Assembly: GCF_036169555.1 (NCBI RefSeq)
Contig: NZ_CP108032.1
Span: 7,068,001 to 7,132,000 of the forward strand
DNA length: 64,000 nucleotides
Reading direction: 5' to 3'
From: Streptomyces sp. NBC_00306
GTDB lineage: Bacteria > Actinomycetota > Actinomycetes > Streptomycetales > Streptomycetaceae
The position numbers and the translations under genes are program-made. Positions 49,367 to 58,415 of this stretch are shown in pieces. Position 1 is the stretch's first letter; each line of letters starts with the position of its first letter. The notes beneath the pieces are model-generated. The model had not been told where the DNA came from. It searched no databases and was given only the letters and a program-made list of their open reading frames with translations.

Positions 49367-50256
49367 GCGCTGCCACCACCACTGAGCCCGCGGCCACCGG
49401 CCGTACACCCCAACTGCCGCCCGCGGCACGGAAGGCCGGACGGCGTTCCGCGGCCCTCGGAGTCGTCGCCTGGATCGTCGGGCTCGCCTTCTGCCTGCCC
49501 GCGCTGTGGATGGTGCTGACCTCGCTGCACTCCGAGGCCGACGCCGCCACCAACCCGCCGTCGCTCGCCGCCTCGCTGACACTGGACGGCTACCGCCAGT
49601 TCTTCGGCGGCGGAGGCGGCCCGACCCCCTGGCCACCCCTGATCAACTCCCTGTCCGCGTCACTGTTCTCGACCGTCCTGGTGCTCGTCCTCGCGCTGCC
49701 GGCCGCCTACGCCCTGTCCATCCGGCGGGTCCGCAAGTGGACCGACGTGATGTTCTTCTTCCTCTCCACGAAGATGCTGCCCGTCGTCGCCGGACTGCTG
49801 CCCGTCTATCTGTTCGCGAAGAACGCCGGGATGCTGGACAACATCTGGCTGCTCGTCATCCTCTACACCTCGATGAATCTGCCGATCGCGGTGTGGATGA
49901 TGCAGTCCTTCCTCGCCGACGTGCCGGTCTCCATCATCGAGGCCGCCCAGGTGGACGGCGCCCGGCTGCCCACCGTGCTGGCCCGGGTCGTCGCGCCCGT
50001 CGCCGGGCCGGGGATCGCGGCCACCGTCCTGATCTGCTTCATCTTCAGCTGGAACGAGCTGTTGTTCGCACGGGTGCTCACCGGCGTCGTCGCCCAGACC
50101 GCACCTGTCTACCTGACCGGATTCGTCACCAGCCAGGGCCTCTTCCTCGCCCAGCTGTGCGCCGCCTCCGTCATCGTGTCCCTGCCGGTGCTCGCCGCCG
50201 GCTACGCCGCCCAGGACAAGCTCGTCCAGGGCCTCTCGCTTGGAGCAGTCAAATGA
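49363..50256 (+). CDS. Sugar-alcohol ABC transporter permease (SmoG/MalG type)
   Basis: This 297-aa second permease has six hydrophobic segments, MFFFLSTKMLPVVAGLLPVY near residue 128, and the EAA loop IIEAAQVDGARLPTVLARVV near 190. The sequence is close to the mannitol/sorbitol SmoG group, which shares the STKMLP and YTSMNLPIAVWMMQSF stretches. Translational coupling runs both ways (ATGA at 49363 and 50253). It forms a heterodimer with the preceding permease. Confidence 0.9.
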   Translation: MSAATTTEPAATGRTPQLPPAARKAGRRSAALGVVAWIVGLAFCLPALWMVLTSLHSEADAATNPPSLAASLTLDGYRQFFGGGGGPTPWPPLINSLSASLFSTVLVLVLALPAAYALSIRRVRKWTDVMFFFLSTKMLPVVAGLLPVYLFAKNAGMLDNIWLLVILYTSMNLPIAVWMMQSFLADVPVSIIEAAQVDGARLPTVLARVVAPVAGPGIAATVLICFIFSWNELLFARVLTGVVAQTAPVYLTGFVTSQGLFLAQLCAASVIVSLPVLAAGYAAQDKLVQGLSLGAVK

Positions 50257-51242
50257 GGGCAGCGATCGTCGAAGCCCCCGGCAAGGTCTCGGTCACGACG
50301 GTTCCCGACCCCACCCCCGGGCCCCGCGAGGTCGTCGTCGACGTCGCCTCCTGCGGGCTGTGCGGCACCGATCTGCACATCCTCCAGGGCGAGTTCGCAC
50401 CGACGCTGCCGATCGTGCCCGGCCACGAGTTCGCCGGTGAGGTCGTCGGTATCGGCGCCGATGTCACCGAACTGACCGTCGGGGACAAGGTCGCCGTCGA
50501 TCCGTCGCTGCACTGCCACGAGTGCCGCTACTGCCGGTCCGGACGCGGCAATCTCTGCGACCGGTGGGCCGCCATCGGGGTCACCGTCCCCGGCGGCGCG
50601 GCCGAGTACGCCGTCGCACCGGTCGCCAACTGCGTACGGCTGCCGGACCATATCGACGTCCGCGACGCGGCCCTCATCGAGCCGCTGTCCTGCGCGGTGC
50701 GCGGCTACGACGTGCTCAACAGCACGCTCGCCGCCGAGGTGCTGATCTACGGCTCCGGCACCATGGGCCTGATGATGCTGGAGCTCGCCAAGCGCACCGG
50801 CGCCGCATCCGTCGACGTCCTCGACGTCAACCCCGAACGCCTCGCCACCGCGGGCCTGCTCGGCTGCTCACGGACGGCATCCGGCGCGGACGCGCTGGAC
50901 CGGCCGGGCGGCTGGGACGTCGTCATTGACGCCACGGGCAACGCCGGAGCCATTCAGGACGGCCTCGGCCGCGTCGCCAAGGGAGGCACCTTCCTCCAGT
51001 TCGGGGTCGCCGACTACGCGACGACCGCCGTCATCGAGCCCTACCGGATCTACAACCAGGAGATCACCATCACCGGTTCGATGGCGGTGCTCCACAGCTA
51101 CGAGAGGGCCGCGGCCCTCTTCGCGGCCGGCGTGCTCGACCCGTCCGTCTTCATCAGCGACCGGCTGCCCCTGGAGCAGTACCCGCAGGCGATCGAACGC
51201 TTCCAGGCCGGCATCGGGCGCAAGATCGTGGTGGAGCCGTGA
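50253..51242 (+). CDS. Zinc-dependent polyol dehydrogenase (sorbitol/mannitol type)
   Basis: This 329-aa medium-chain dehydrogenase oxidises a sugar alcohol to a ketose with NAD. Zinc ligands are in SCGLCGTDLHILQG (Cys near 37) and PGHEFAGEVVG, and a structural-zinc loop CHECRYCRSGRGNLC is present. The cofactor motif is LIYGSGTMGLMMLELAKRTG near 170, followed by VDVLDVNPERL with an acidic residue that favours NAD over NADP. With the importer and the kinase that follows, the likely route is sorbitol or mannitol to fructose to fructose 6-phosphate. The ATG overlaps the permease stop. Confidence 0.88.
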   Translation: MRAAIVEAPGKVSVTTVPDPTPGPREVVVDVASCGLCGTDLHILQGEFAPTLPIVPGHEFAGEVVGIGADVTELTVGDKVAVDPSLHCHECRYCRSGRGNLCDRWAAIGVTVPGGAAEYAVAPVANCVRLPDHIDVRDAALIEPLSCAVRGYDVLNSTLAAEVLIYGSGTMGLMMLELAKRTGAASVDVLDVNPERLATAGLLGCSRTASGADALDRPGGWDVVIDATGNAGAIQDGLGRVAKGGTFLQFGVADYATTAVIEPYRIYNQEITITGSMAVLHSYERAAALFAAGVLDPSVFISDRLPLEQYPQAIERFQAGIGRKIVVEP

Positions 51243-52153
51243 CCGGCGGGTCCGCTGCGGTCCTCGTCGTCGGCGAGGCGCTGATCGACCTCGTCCCGGT
51301 GCCCGGTGAGCCCGGCGTGCTGCGTGCCCAGCCGGGTGGCGCGCCCGCCAATGTGGCGGTCGGCCTCGCCCTGCTCGGCCGGCGGGTCTGCTTCGCCGGA
51401 GGTCTCGGCGACGACGGCTTCGGACGGTCCGTGGAGCAGTGGCTGACCCGTGCGGGCGTCGACCTCGGGCTCAGTGCGAGGGCGGACCTCCCGACGGCGC
51501 TCGCGGTCGCCGACCCGGGCAGCAGCGGCAATGCCTACCACTTCCACCTCGAGGACACGGCGACCTTCCGGCTGCCGCGGCCGGCCGAGGAGGCGGCCCG
51601 GTTCGGCGCCGTGTACGTGGGCGGGCTCGCGGCGGTCGTCGAACCCGCGGCGAGGGCGGTCGCCGCCGTCGCACAGGAGGCGGCACGGCACTCGCTGCTG
51701 GTGGTCGACCCCAATGTGCGCGAGGACCGCACCGTCGACGCCGTCCGCGGTCTGCGACGGCTGCGGGACCTGTGCGCCCTCGCGCATGTCGTGAAGGCCA
51801 GCGACGAGGACCTGGTGCGGCTCTGGCCGGACACCGACCCGGACCGGAGCTGCCGCAGGCTGGCGGACGAGGGCCGGCTGGTGGTGGTGACCCGCGGGGC
51901 GCAGGGCGCGACCGCGTATGTGCCCGGCGGGGAACCCGTCTCCGTCCCGGCGGTTCCCGTCGAGGTGGTCAACACCATCGGCGCGGGCGACGCGTTCATG
52001 ACCGGGATCCTGGCCTGGCTGGGCGCCGAGCGGGGCTGGGACCGTGCGCTCTCGCCGTCGTCCGCCAGGGCGATGCTGGAGTTCGCCTCCCAGGTCGCCG
52101 CCTCCGTCTGCGCCAGGACGGGGACCGAGCCCACGGCCCCGGCCGCTGTGTGA
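51239..52153 (+). CDS. PfkB-family sugar kinase (probable fructokinase)
   Basis: This 304-aa kinase has the PfkB signatures: PGGAPANVAVGLALLGRRVC near residue 35 and VNTIGAGDAFMTGILAWLGA near 243, the latter with the catalytic Asp in GAGD. ALIDLVPVPGEPGVLRAQPG at the N-terminus is the fructokinase pattern. It would phosphorylate the fructose made by the dehydrogenase. The GTG start overlaps the dehydrogenase stop (GTGA). It is the last gene of the polyol operon and meets a strong terminator at 52182. Confidence 0.88.
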   Translation: MTGGSAAVLVVGEALIDLVPVPGEPGVLRAQPGGAPANVAVGLALLGRRVCFAGGLGDDGFGRSVEQWLTRAGVDLGLSARADLPTALAVADPGSSGNAYHFHLEDTATFRLPRPAEEAARFGAVYVGGLAAVVEPAARAVAAVAQEAARHSLLVVDPNVREDRTVDAVRGLRRLRDLCALAHVVKASDEDLVRLWPDTDPDRSCRRLADEGRLVVVTRGAQGATAYVPGGEPVSVPAVPVEVVNTIGAGDAFMTGILAWLGAERGWDRALSPSSARAMLEFASQVAASVCARTGTEPTAPAAV

Positions 52154-52181
52154 CCCGGCCGGAGAGCGAGTGGCCGAGCGG

Positions 52182-52216
52182 GCGGGCCACGCCGGACCAG
52201 GTCCGGCGTGGCCCGC
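52182..52216. terminator. Bidirectional terminator, 17-bp stem
   Basis: GCGGGCCACGCCGGACC (52182-52198) is the exact inverse of 52200-52216 about a single A, so the real loop is about five bases. It separates the polyol operon from the convergent GH1 gene. Confidence 0.82.
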
Positions 52217-52222
52217 GTCGGC

Positions 52223-53578
52223 TCAGGCCGCCCGGCGGGCCCTGCGGGACGCGGCGCGGACGATGTCCGCGTACCGGTACCCGCTGCCCTTGATGGTCCG
52301 CTTCTGCGTCGTGTAGTCGACATGTACCAGGCCGAAGCGCTTGTCGTAGCCGTACGCCCACTCGAAGTTGTCCAGCAGCGACCAGGCGAAGTAGCCCGCG
52401 ACGGACGCGCCCCGGCGAGCCGCCCGACCGCATGCAGCGAGGTGCTCCTCCAGATAGCGCACCCGCTCGGGGTCGTCGACGGTCCCGTCCGCGCGGACGA
52501 CGTCGGGATACGCCGAGCCGTTCTCCGTGACGAAGACGCGCTGCGCGCCGTACTCCTCCGACAGCCGCACGAGCAGCTGCTCCAGACCGTCGGCGTGCAC
52601 CTCCCAGTCCATGGCGGTGTGCCGGGCGCCGGGCGTGTAGATCTGCTTGGCGTACGGGACCGGGCCGCTGAGGTCCGCGGTGACGATCTGCCGGAAGTAG
52701 TAGTTGAGCCCGAGCCAGTCGAGCGGAGCCGCGATGGTCTTCAAGTCGCCGGACTTCTCGGGGAGTTCGACCCCGTACAGGTCCAGCATGTCCTGCGGGT
52801 ACCCGCGGCCGTGGATCGGGTCGAGCCACCAGCGGTTGGTGTGACCGTCCGCCCGCACCGCCGCGGCCCGGTCCTCGGGACGGTCGCTCGCGGGCTCGAT
52901 GGGGGAGAGGTTGTTGACGATGCCGATGCGTGCGTCGGACGAGGCCGCGCGGATGGCCTGCACGGCGAGCCCGTGGCCGAGGTGCAGATGGTACGAGGCG
53001 CGTACCGCGGCCGTCAGATCGGTGAGACCGGGCGCCATCTTGCCTTCCAGATGGCCGATCCACGACGAGCACAGCGGCTCGTTCAGCGTCGCCCAGTCCT
53101 TCACGCGGTCGCCGAGCCGTTCGGCGACGGCCGACGCGTACGCGGCGAAGTGCTCGGCGGTCTCGCGGGCCGGCCAGCCGCCCCGGTCCTGCATCGCCTG
53201 CGGCAGATCCCAGTGGTACAGCGTGGCGAAGGGGGTGATGCCCGCTTCGAGCAGACCGTCGACGAGACGGTCGTAGAAGGCGAGGCCCGCGGGGTTCACC
53301 GGACCGTCACCGCCGGGGACGATGCGCGGCCAGGCGATCGAGAACCGGTAGGCGCCCACGCCGAGCTGCCGCATCAAGGAGATGTCCTCGGGCCAGCGGT
53401 GGTAGTGGTCGCAGGCCACGTCGCCGGTGTCGCCGTTGTCCACCGCGCCCGGGGTGTGCGAGAACGTGTCCCAGATGGAGGGCGAGCGGCCGTCCTCGGC
53501 CACGGCACCCTCGATCTGGTAGGCGGCGGTCGCGACGCCCCAGGTGAAATCGGGCGGAAGGGCGTTGAGGTCGTTCAC
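52223..53578 (-). CDS. Family 1 glycoside hydrolase, beta-glucosidase
   Basis: This 451-aa intracellular GH1 enzyme hydrolyses beta-glucosides such as cellobiose. Residues near the start, LPPDFTWGVATAAYQIEGAV, are the family's N-terminal signature. The acid/base glutamate is in ATLNEPLCSSWIGH and the nucleophile in VFVTENGSAYPD. WSLLDNFEWAYGYDKRFGLV near the C-terminus is also diagnostic. No signal peptide. I chose GTG 53578, with GAAAGG six bases upstream. A GTG at 53602 overlapping the permease stop lacks a ribosome binding site. It lies at the end of the ABC operon, so imported oligosaccharides are cleaved inside the cell. Confidence 0.93.
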   Translation of the reverse strand: MNDLNALPPDFTWGVATAAYQIEGAVAEDGRSPSIWDTFSHTPGAVDNGDTGDVACDHYHRWPEDISLMRQLGVGAYRFSIAWPRIVPGGDGPVNPAGLAFYDRLVDGLLEAGITPFATLYHWDLPQAMQDRGGWPARETAEHFAAYASAVAERLGDRVKDWATLNEPLCSSWIGHLEGKMAPGLTDLTAAVRASYHLHLGHGLAVQAIRAASSDARIGIVNNLSPIEPASDRPEDRAAAVRADGHTNRWWLDPIHGRGYPQDMLDLYGVELPEKSGDLKTIAAPLDWLGLNYYFRQIVTADLSGPVPYAKQIYTPGARHTAMDWEVHADGLEQLLVRLSEEYGAQRVFVTENGSAYPDVVRADGTVDDPERVRYLEEHLAACGRAARRGASVAGYFAWSLLDNFEWAYGYDKRFGLVHVDYTTQKRTIKGSGYRYADIVRAASRRARRAA

Positions 53579-53598
53579 GGACTGCCTTTCGCTTGAGG

Positions 53599-54462
53599 TC
53601 ACTTGACTGCGCCGGCGGTGAGGCCGGCGACGAGGTAGCGCTGGAGGAGCAGGAACCCGGCGACGACGGGCACGCTGACGACCAGCGACGCGGCCATGAC
53701 CTGGTTCCAGTACACGTCGTTCTCGGTGGCGTAGCCGCGCAGACCGACGGAGAGCGTTCGTGTGGTGTCGTTCGTCATCACGGAGGCGAAGAGGACTTCG
53801 CCCCAGGCCGTCATGAACGCGTAGACCGACACGGCGACGATGCCGGGGACCGCGGCGGGCACGACGACCCGGAAGAGCGCCCCGAGGGCGCCGCAGCCGT
53901 CCACCATCGCGGCTTCGTCCAGGTCTCGCGGGATGGAGTCGAAGTAGCCGATCAGCATCCAGATCGAGAAGGGGAGCGAGAACGTCAGATAGGTGAGGAT
54001 CAGTCCGCCGCGCGAGCCGTACAGGGCGATGCCCGTGCTGTTGCCGATGTTCACGAAGATCAGGAACAGCGGCAGGAGGAACAGGATCCCCGGGAACATC
54101 TGCGTGGAGAGCACGGTGACGGTGAAGATCCGCTTGCCGCGGAACCGGTAGCGGCTCACCGCGTAGGCGGCGAACACCGCGATCACCACGGACAGCACCG
54201 TCGCCGACACCGCCACGATCAGCGAGTTGACGAAGTAGTGGGCGAGGGGAACGGTGTTCCAGATGTCGATGTAGGGCCGGATGGTGAGCCCGGACGGAAT
54301 CCAGCGGAACTGGCCCGAGACGTCCTGGAGCGGCTTCAGCGAACTGCTGAGCATCACATAGACGGGCAGCAGGGCGAAGACCGTCAGCAGCGTCAGCACG
54401 ACCCGGCGGGTCCAGAGGAAGGACTGCGGCGGTGCGATCGGGGACCGCGGTGGCTTAGGCAT
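53599..54462 (-). CDS. Carbohydrate ABC transporter permease (MalG type)
   Basis: This 287-aa permease has six hydrophobic segments, SRYRFRGKRIFTVTVLSTQM near residue 105, and the EAA loop LDEAAMVDGCGALGALFRVV near 185. It pairs with the MalF-type protein encoded upstream, with which it overlaps by eight bases. The pattern is that of cellobiose/oligo-beta-glucoside importers (CebG-like), though the specificity cannot be read from the permease. The beta-glucosidase gene follows closely. Confidence 0.9.
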   Translation of the reverse strand: MPKPPRSPIAPPQSFLWTRRVVLTLLTVFALLPVYVMLSSSLKPLQDVSGQFRWIPSGLTIRPYIDIWNTVPLAHYFVNSLIVAVSATVLSVVIAVFAAYAVSRYRFRGKRIFTVTVLSTQMFPGILFLLPLFLIFVNIGNSTGIALYGSRGGLILTYLTFSLPFSIWMLIGYFDSIPRDLDEAAMVDGCGALGALFRVVVPAAVPGIVAVSVYAFMTAWGEVLFASVMTNDTTRTLSVGLRGYATENDVYWNQVMAASLVVSVPVVAGFLLLQRYLVAGLTAGAVK

Positions 54463-55483
54463 CGGCGCTCTTCCTTGTGCGGGAGGCTCCTCGCGGGGTG
54501 CGGGAGGTGAGCAGCAGATAGACGGCCGTCACCACCAGCAGGAAGAGCAGCAGCAGGACGGACATCGCCGAACCCTGGCCGAAGTTCCAGGTGACGAACG
54601 ACGACTGGTAGATGTGCACCGAGATCAGGTCGGCCGCCTCCGGGGCCGCCCGTCCGAAGAGCACGTACGGCGTGTTGAAGTCGTTGAACGTCCACAGGAA
54701 CAGCACCAGGACGAGCACCTGGTTGACCGGCCGCAGCGACGGCAGGGTGATCTTGCGGATCTGCTGCCAGACGCCGGCGCCGTCGATCGCGGCGGCCTCG
54801 TAGAGCTCACGCGGGATGTTCTGGAGCCCCGCCATCACGATCAGGAACGCGAACGGCCACGACTTCCAGACCGCGACGACGACCACGGCGAAGAACGCGT
54901 TGTCGCCGATCAGCCAGAAGGACGGCTGGTCGGTCAGTCCCAGCTGGTCGTGCAGGACGTGGTTGATCATGCCGTTGTCCCGCTGGAACATGAACGCCCA
55001 GGTGATGACGGCCGCGTACACCGGCAGCGCGTACGGCGTGAGGAAGACGGCCCGCAGCAGTCCGCGGCCGCGGAAGTTCTCCTGCATCATGATCGCCGCG
55101 GCGACGCCGAAGAGCCAGGACAGACCGACGGCGAGAACGGTGAACGCACAGGTGACGAGGAACGAGTTGAGCAGGTCCTCACCGATCGGTGGGCTGAAGT
55201 CGACAGCGATCCGGTAGTTGTCGAAGGCCGTCCACGGGGCCTCGCCCCAGTTGCGGATGTAGAACTGGGTGAGCTGACGGAAGCTCATCACGATCCCGAT
55301 CACCATCGGGATCAGGTGGATGAGGAGTTCGAGCAGGACTGCGGGCAGCAGGAGGAGATAGGGCAGACCGCCGTGGCGGATCCGGTCGGGGATGCGCGGC
55401 ATCCTGCGTCGCGCATCCCCCTTCCCCACCCGCTCACCGCTGTCCGCCGGGCCGGTGCGGCCGGGAGTGACGGTGGTGGTCAT
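54455..55483 (-). CDS. Carbohydrate ABC transporter permease (MalF type)
   Basis: This 342-aa permease has a charged N-terminus of about 45 residues, six hydrophobic segments starting LLLLPAVLLELLIHLIPMVI, and the EAA loop LYEAAAIDGAGVWQQIRKIT near residue 230. WAFMFQRDNGMINHVL near 160 is typical of the CUT1 family. It overlaps the MalG-type gene by eight bases and lies 10 bases after the binding-protein gene. No ATPase gene is in the operon. Confidence 0.9.
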   Translation of the reverse strand: MTTTVTPGRTGPADSGERVGKGDARRRMPRIPDRIRHGGLPYLLLLPAVLLELLIHLIPMVIGIVMSFRQLTQFYIRNWGEAPWTAFDNYRIAVDFSPPIGEDLLNSFLVTCAFTVLAVGLSWLFGVAAAIMMQENFRGRGLLRAVFLTPYALPVYAAVITWAFMFQRDNGMINHVLHDQLGLTDQPSFWLIGDNAFFAVVVVAVWKSWPFAFLIVMAGLQNIPRELYEAAAIDGAGVWQQIRKITLPSLRPVNQVLVLVLFLWTFNDFNTPYVLFGRAAPEAADLISVHIYQSSFVTWNFGQGSAMSVLLLLFLLVVTAVYLLLTSRTPRGASRTRKSADA

Positions 55484-55493
55484 CGGGTGTGCC

Positions 55494-56807
55494 TCACTGC
55501 TGCATCTGCTGCTGGGCCTTGTTCAGACGTTCCTTGACGGACGCCGTGGTCACCGGGCGTCCGGCCGCGGCGTCCGCCCACAGCTCCTTCACGGCCGTGC
55601 CGACCGTGGTCTCGAACTGCGACTCCGTCGGCACCTGCGGCAGCGGCGCGGCGCTCGTGGACAGCGTGTCGCGCAGGACCTTCAGGTCCGGTGCGGCGAA
55701 CGCCGGGTCCTGCTGCGCGGCCGTGACCGGCGGGATCGATCCGTACGTCTTGTTGAGGAGCTTCTGCTCGGCGTCGCTGGTCATGAACTTCACGAACTTC
55801 TTCGCGCCGTCCACGTTCTTGGTGTTGTTGAAGACCGCGATGTTGATGCCGGCGACCATGGAGTTGGTGTTAGCGCCGGTGCCGGGTGCGCCCTGCTGGA
55901 CGGGGACGGGGGCCACGCCCCAGTCGGCGGGCTTCATGCCCTGGGCCGCGAAGGTGGACGCGGCGGCCTGCCACAGCACCATCGCCGTCTTGCCGCGGGC
56001 GAAGTCCTGGAGCGACTGGTTCTGCGCGTACTCCGCGTTGCCCGGAGCGACGATCTTGTCCTTGGCCATGAAGTCCACGTACTGCTTCACCGCGGCGACC
56101 GCGCCGTCGGAGGTGAAGGTGGGCTTGCCGGCGGAGTCGAAGAAGTCGGCGTTGTGCTGCTTGGCGAGGACGAAGACCTGGTGGATGTTGTTGGCGAGGT
56201 TGCCGCCCTCGGCACCCAGTGCCCACTTCCCGCCCTTGGAGATCTTCTTGCCGTCCGCCACGAGCTGGTCCCAGGTGGCCGGCGGCTGCGAGATGCCCGC
56301 GTCGGCGAACATCTTCTTGTTGTAGTAGAGGGCGTACGCGAGCGAGTACAGCGGCACGGCCGCGGGGTCCTTGCCCTCGGCGCCCGCGGAGGCGACGGCC
56401 GAGTCGACGAAGCGGTCCCGTCCGCCGATCGCGTCGAAGTTCTTCTGGTCCCAGGGCAGCAGGGCGCCCGTCGCCTGGAGCGATGCGGACCAGGTGTTGC
56501 CGATGTTCAGGACGTCGGGGCCCTGTCCGGAACTCGTGGCGGCAAGGATCCGGTTGAGGAGGTCGGACCAGGGAATGACCTCCAACTTGACCTTGATGCC
56601 CGTTTCCTTCTCGAACTTCTTGAGTTCGGGCGTGAGGATCTTCTTGTCGGCCTCGATGTTGGGGCCCTGGTTGGAGGCCCAGTACGTGAGCGTTTTGGGG
56701 GATTCGTTGCTGCCGCTTCCGTCGGTGGAGGAACCACCGCCGCAGCCGGATATGGCGACGAGCGCGCTGATGACGGTGACGGCTGCTGCGGCTCTGATGG
56801 TGCGCAT
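55494..56807 (-). CDS. Carbohydrate ABC transporter, solute-binding lipoprotein
   Basis: This 437-aa lipoprotein has a hydrophobic signal (AAAAVTVISALVAIS) and lipobox AISGC near residue 22, followed by a GGGSSTDGSGSN linker. The mature domain has KTLTYWASNQGPNIEADKKI, VKLEVIPWSDLLNRILAATS and GKTAMVLWQAAASTFAAQG, as in CUT1 oligosaccharide-binding proteins. I chose ATG 56807, which begins the signal directly, has AAGGGG nine bases upstream, and lies 66 bases after the predicted start of transcription. The longer frame (to 56861) reaches almost to the operator. The partner GH1 gene suggests beta-glucosides. Confidence 0.9.
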   Translation of the reverse strand: MRTIRAAAAVTVISALVAISGCGGGSSTDGSGSNESPKTLTYWASNQGPNIEADKKILTPELKKFEKETGIKVKLEVIPWSDLLNRILAATSSGQGPDVLNIGNTWSASLQATGALLPWDQKNFDAIGGRDRFVDSAVASAGAEGKDPAAVPLYSLAYALYYNKKMFADAGISQPPATWDQLVADGKKISKGGKWALGAEGGNLANNIHQVFVLAKQHNADFFDSAGKPTFTSDGAVAAVKQYVDFMAKDKIVAPGNAEYAQNQSLQDFARGKTAMVLWQAAASTFAAQGMKPADWGVAPVPVQQGAPGTGANTNSMVAGINIAVFNNTKNVDGAKKFVKFMTSDAEQKLLNKTYGSIPPVTAAQQDPAFAAPDLKVLRDTLSTSAAPLPQVPTESQFETTVGTAVKELWADAAAGRPVTTASVKERLNKAQQQMQQ

Positions 56808-56863
56808 GAGAGAGGGCCCCTTCCCGGGGATGGCTGCGTTCGATTCCCGAACGGCATCCATGA

Positions 56864-56886
56864 CTTAATTTAGATCGTGATTTAAG
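56864..56886. promoter_or_regulatory. Operator of the beta-glucoside operon (probable ROK site)
   Basis: A 23-base A/T-rich element bounded by CTTAA and TTAAG (with inner TTTA-N7-ATTTAA) covers the -10 box and the predicted start of transcription of the ABC operon. It is the only A/T-rich palindrome between the divergent ABC and ROK genes, and its layout suits a ROK repressor dimer. Confidence 0.65.
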
Positions 56887-56908
56887 AGGTGAGGGAAGGT
56901 CGCGTCAA
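56880..56908 (-). promoter_or_regulatory. Promoter of the beta-glucoside ABC/GH1 operon
   Basis: On the minus strand TTGACG (56908-56903) and TTAAAT (56885-56880) are 17 bases apart, close to the HrdB consensus. Transcription should start near 56873, inside the operator. Confidence 0.7.
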
Positions 56909-56949
56909 GGTCTGCGACCGGGGTATGTTGCGACGAGGGAAGGAGCACC

Positions 56950-58287
56950 ATGGCGGAGCGCAACAGACGGACAGTGCGTGACCTGCGGCGCGGCAACCGT
57001 GCCAGGGTTCTGCAACGGTTGTATTTCGACGGCCCGTTGAGCCGCCAGGAGCTCGGACCGGCCACCGGCCTGAGTTCAGGCTCTATCAGCAATGTGGTGG
57101 CCGAACTGGTCGCCGAGGGAGTGCTCGAGGAGGCCGGTGTCGTCGACTCCGACGGCGGCCGGCCGCGCACCCTGCTGCGTGTCACCCCGTCCGGCGGTCT
57201 GCTCATCGGCATCGACATCGGCGAGACGCGCGTACGGGTCGAACTCTTCGATCTGTCCCTCACCGAGCTCGCCCGCACGGAACGGCTGCTGGCCCAGCAC
57301 GGCTACGACGTCGACCGCGTCGTCTCCCATGTGAGCATCGGCGTCGCCGATGTCCTGCGGGACGCCGGCGTGGATGCCGCCGGTCTGCTCGGCATCGGCA
57401 TCGGCGTGCCCGGCATCATCGAGCAGGACGCGCGGGACGGCGCGATCGTGCACGGCCAGACCATCGGCTGGACCGCCGTCCCCTTCGAGAAACTGCTCCG
57501 CGACGCCATCGAACTGCCCCGGGAAGTACCGCTGTTCATCGACAACGGCGCCAAGACCCTGGGGCAGGCCGAGATGTGGTTCGGCGGCGGACGCGGCGCC
57601 CGGGAAGCGGCCGTGGCCCTCATCGGGTCAGGCGTCGGTGCCTGTGTCGTCCACGCCGCCACGCGCGAGGAGTCCGCCAGCAACAGCGCCCTCGAATGGG
57701 GTCACACCACGGTCAGGATCCGGGGCAGGCGCTGCCGCTGCGGATCCCTCGGCTGTCTGGAGGCGTACGCCGGCGCGGAAGCGCTCCGCGAACGCTGGCA
57801 GGAGGCGGGCGGCCCGCTCCCGGCCGCCGCCGACGACGAGACCGCGCTCGCCACCCTGCTGGCCGCCGCCTTCCCCGGACCCCACGGCCCCGATCCGGAT
57901 CCGGTCGCCCTCGCCCTGCTCGACGACACCGCCGAGTACCTGGGCGCCGCGGTCGCCGACCTGATCAACCTCTTCCGTCCCGAGCGCATCCTGCTCGGCG
58001 GCTGGGCCGGGCTGCTGATCGGACCCCATCTGCTCCCCGAAGTGCGCCGGTACGCGGGCGAGTACGCCCTCGACCACGCCGCCGCCCGTACCACCATCGA
58101 GCTCGGTCAGCTCGGCCCCGATGCCGTGACCGTCGGCGCCGCGACCCTGCCGCTCGCCGACTTCCTCGCCCGGGGCGGCAGCCGTCCGCCGGCCGGCGGG
58201 GCCGGCGATCCGGAGCGCGCCGAGCGGGTCGGCGTCGGCCGCCGCTGGTCACCTGCCCCGGCCGCGACGGAGGGCGCCCCCGGCTGA
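56950..58287 (+). CDS. ROK family transcriptional regulator
   Basis: This 445-aa repressor has an N-terminal MarR-like winged helix (LRRGNRARVLQRLYFDGPLS, GLSSGSISNVVAELVAEGVL) and a ROK sugar-kinase-like domain from about residue 80 (GGLLIGIDIGETRVRVELFD). The ROK zinc motif CRCGSLGCLEAYAG is intact near residue 260, and EWGHTTVR precedes it with the conserved His. It is divergent from the beta-glucoside ABC operon and most likely represses it until sugar binds. The ATG at 56950 has GGAAGGAG upstream. The C-terminal 40 residues after about 405 are a low-complexity extension. Confidence 0.9.
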   Translation: MAERNRRTVRDLRRGNRARVLQRLYFDGPLSRQELGPATGLSSGSISNVVAELVAEGVLEEAGVVDSDGGRPRTLLRVTPSGGLLIGIDIGETRVRVELFDLSLTELARTERLLAQHGYDVDRVVSHVSIGVADVLRDAGVDAAGLLGIGIGVPGIIEQDARDGAIVHGQTIGWTAVPFEKLLRDAIELPREVPLFIDNGAKTLGQAEMWFGGGRGAREAAVALIGSGVGACVVHAATREESASNSALEWGHTTVRIRGRRCRCGSLGCLEAYAGAEALRERWQEAGGPLPAAADDETALATLLAAAFPGPHGPDPDPVALALLDDTAEYLGAAVADLINLFRPERILLGGWAGLLIGPHLLPEVRRYAGEYALDHAAARTTIELGQLGPDAVTVGAATLPLADFLARGGSRPPAGGAGDPERAERVGVGRRWSPAPAATEGAPG

Positions 58288-58415
58288 TCTCCCGGGACGG
58301 CTCTCCGGCCCCCTGTGCCCCGGTACGCCGGGCCTGAACCCTTGTCACGATCGGTGCACAGCACCTAAGTTGACCGCTTGCGACGTGACCTACATGTCAG
58401 TGGGGGAGTCTCGAG

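Noticed and set aside
58288..58415. c-di-AMP (ydaO-type) riboswitch before the Rpf-like gene
   Set aside because: Such elements precede some Streptomyces rpf genes, but the gap here is 128 bases and shows none of the conserved motifs; only a weak CCCGG-TACG-CCGGG hairpin.
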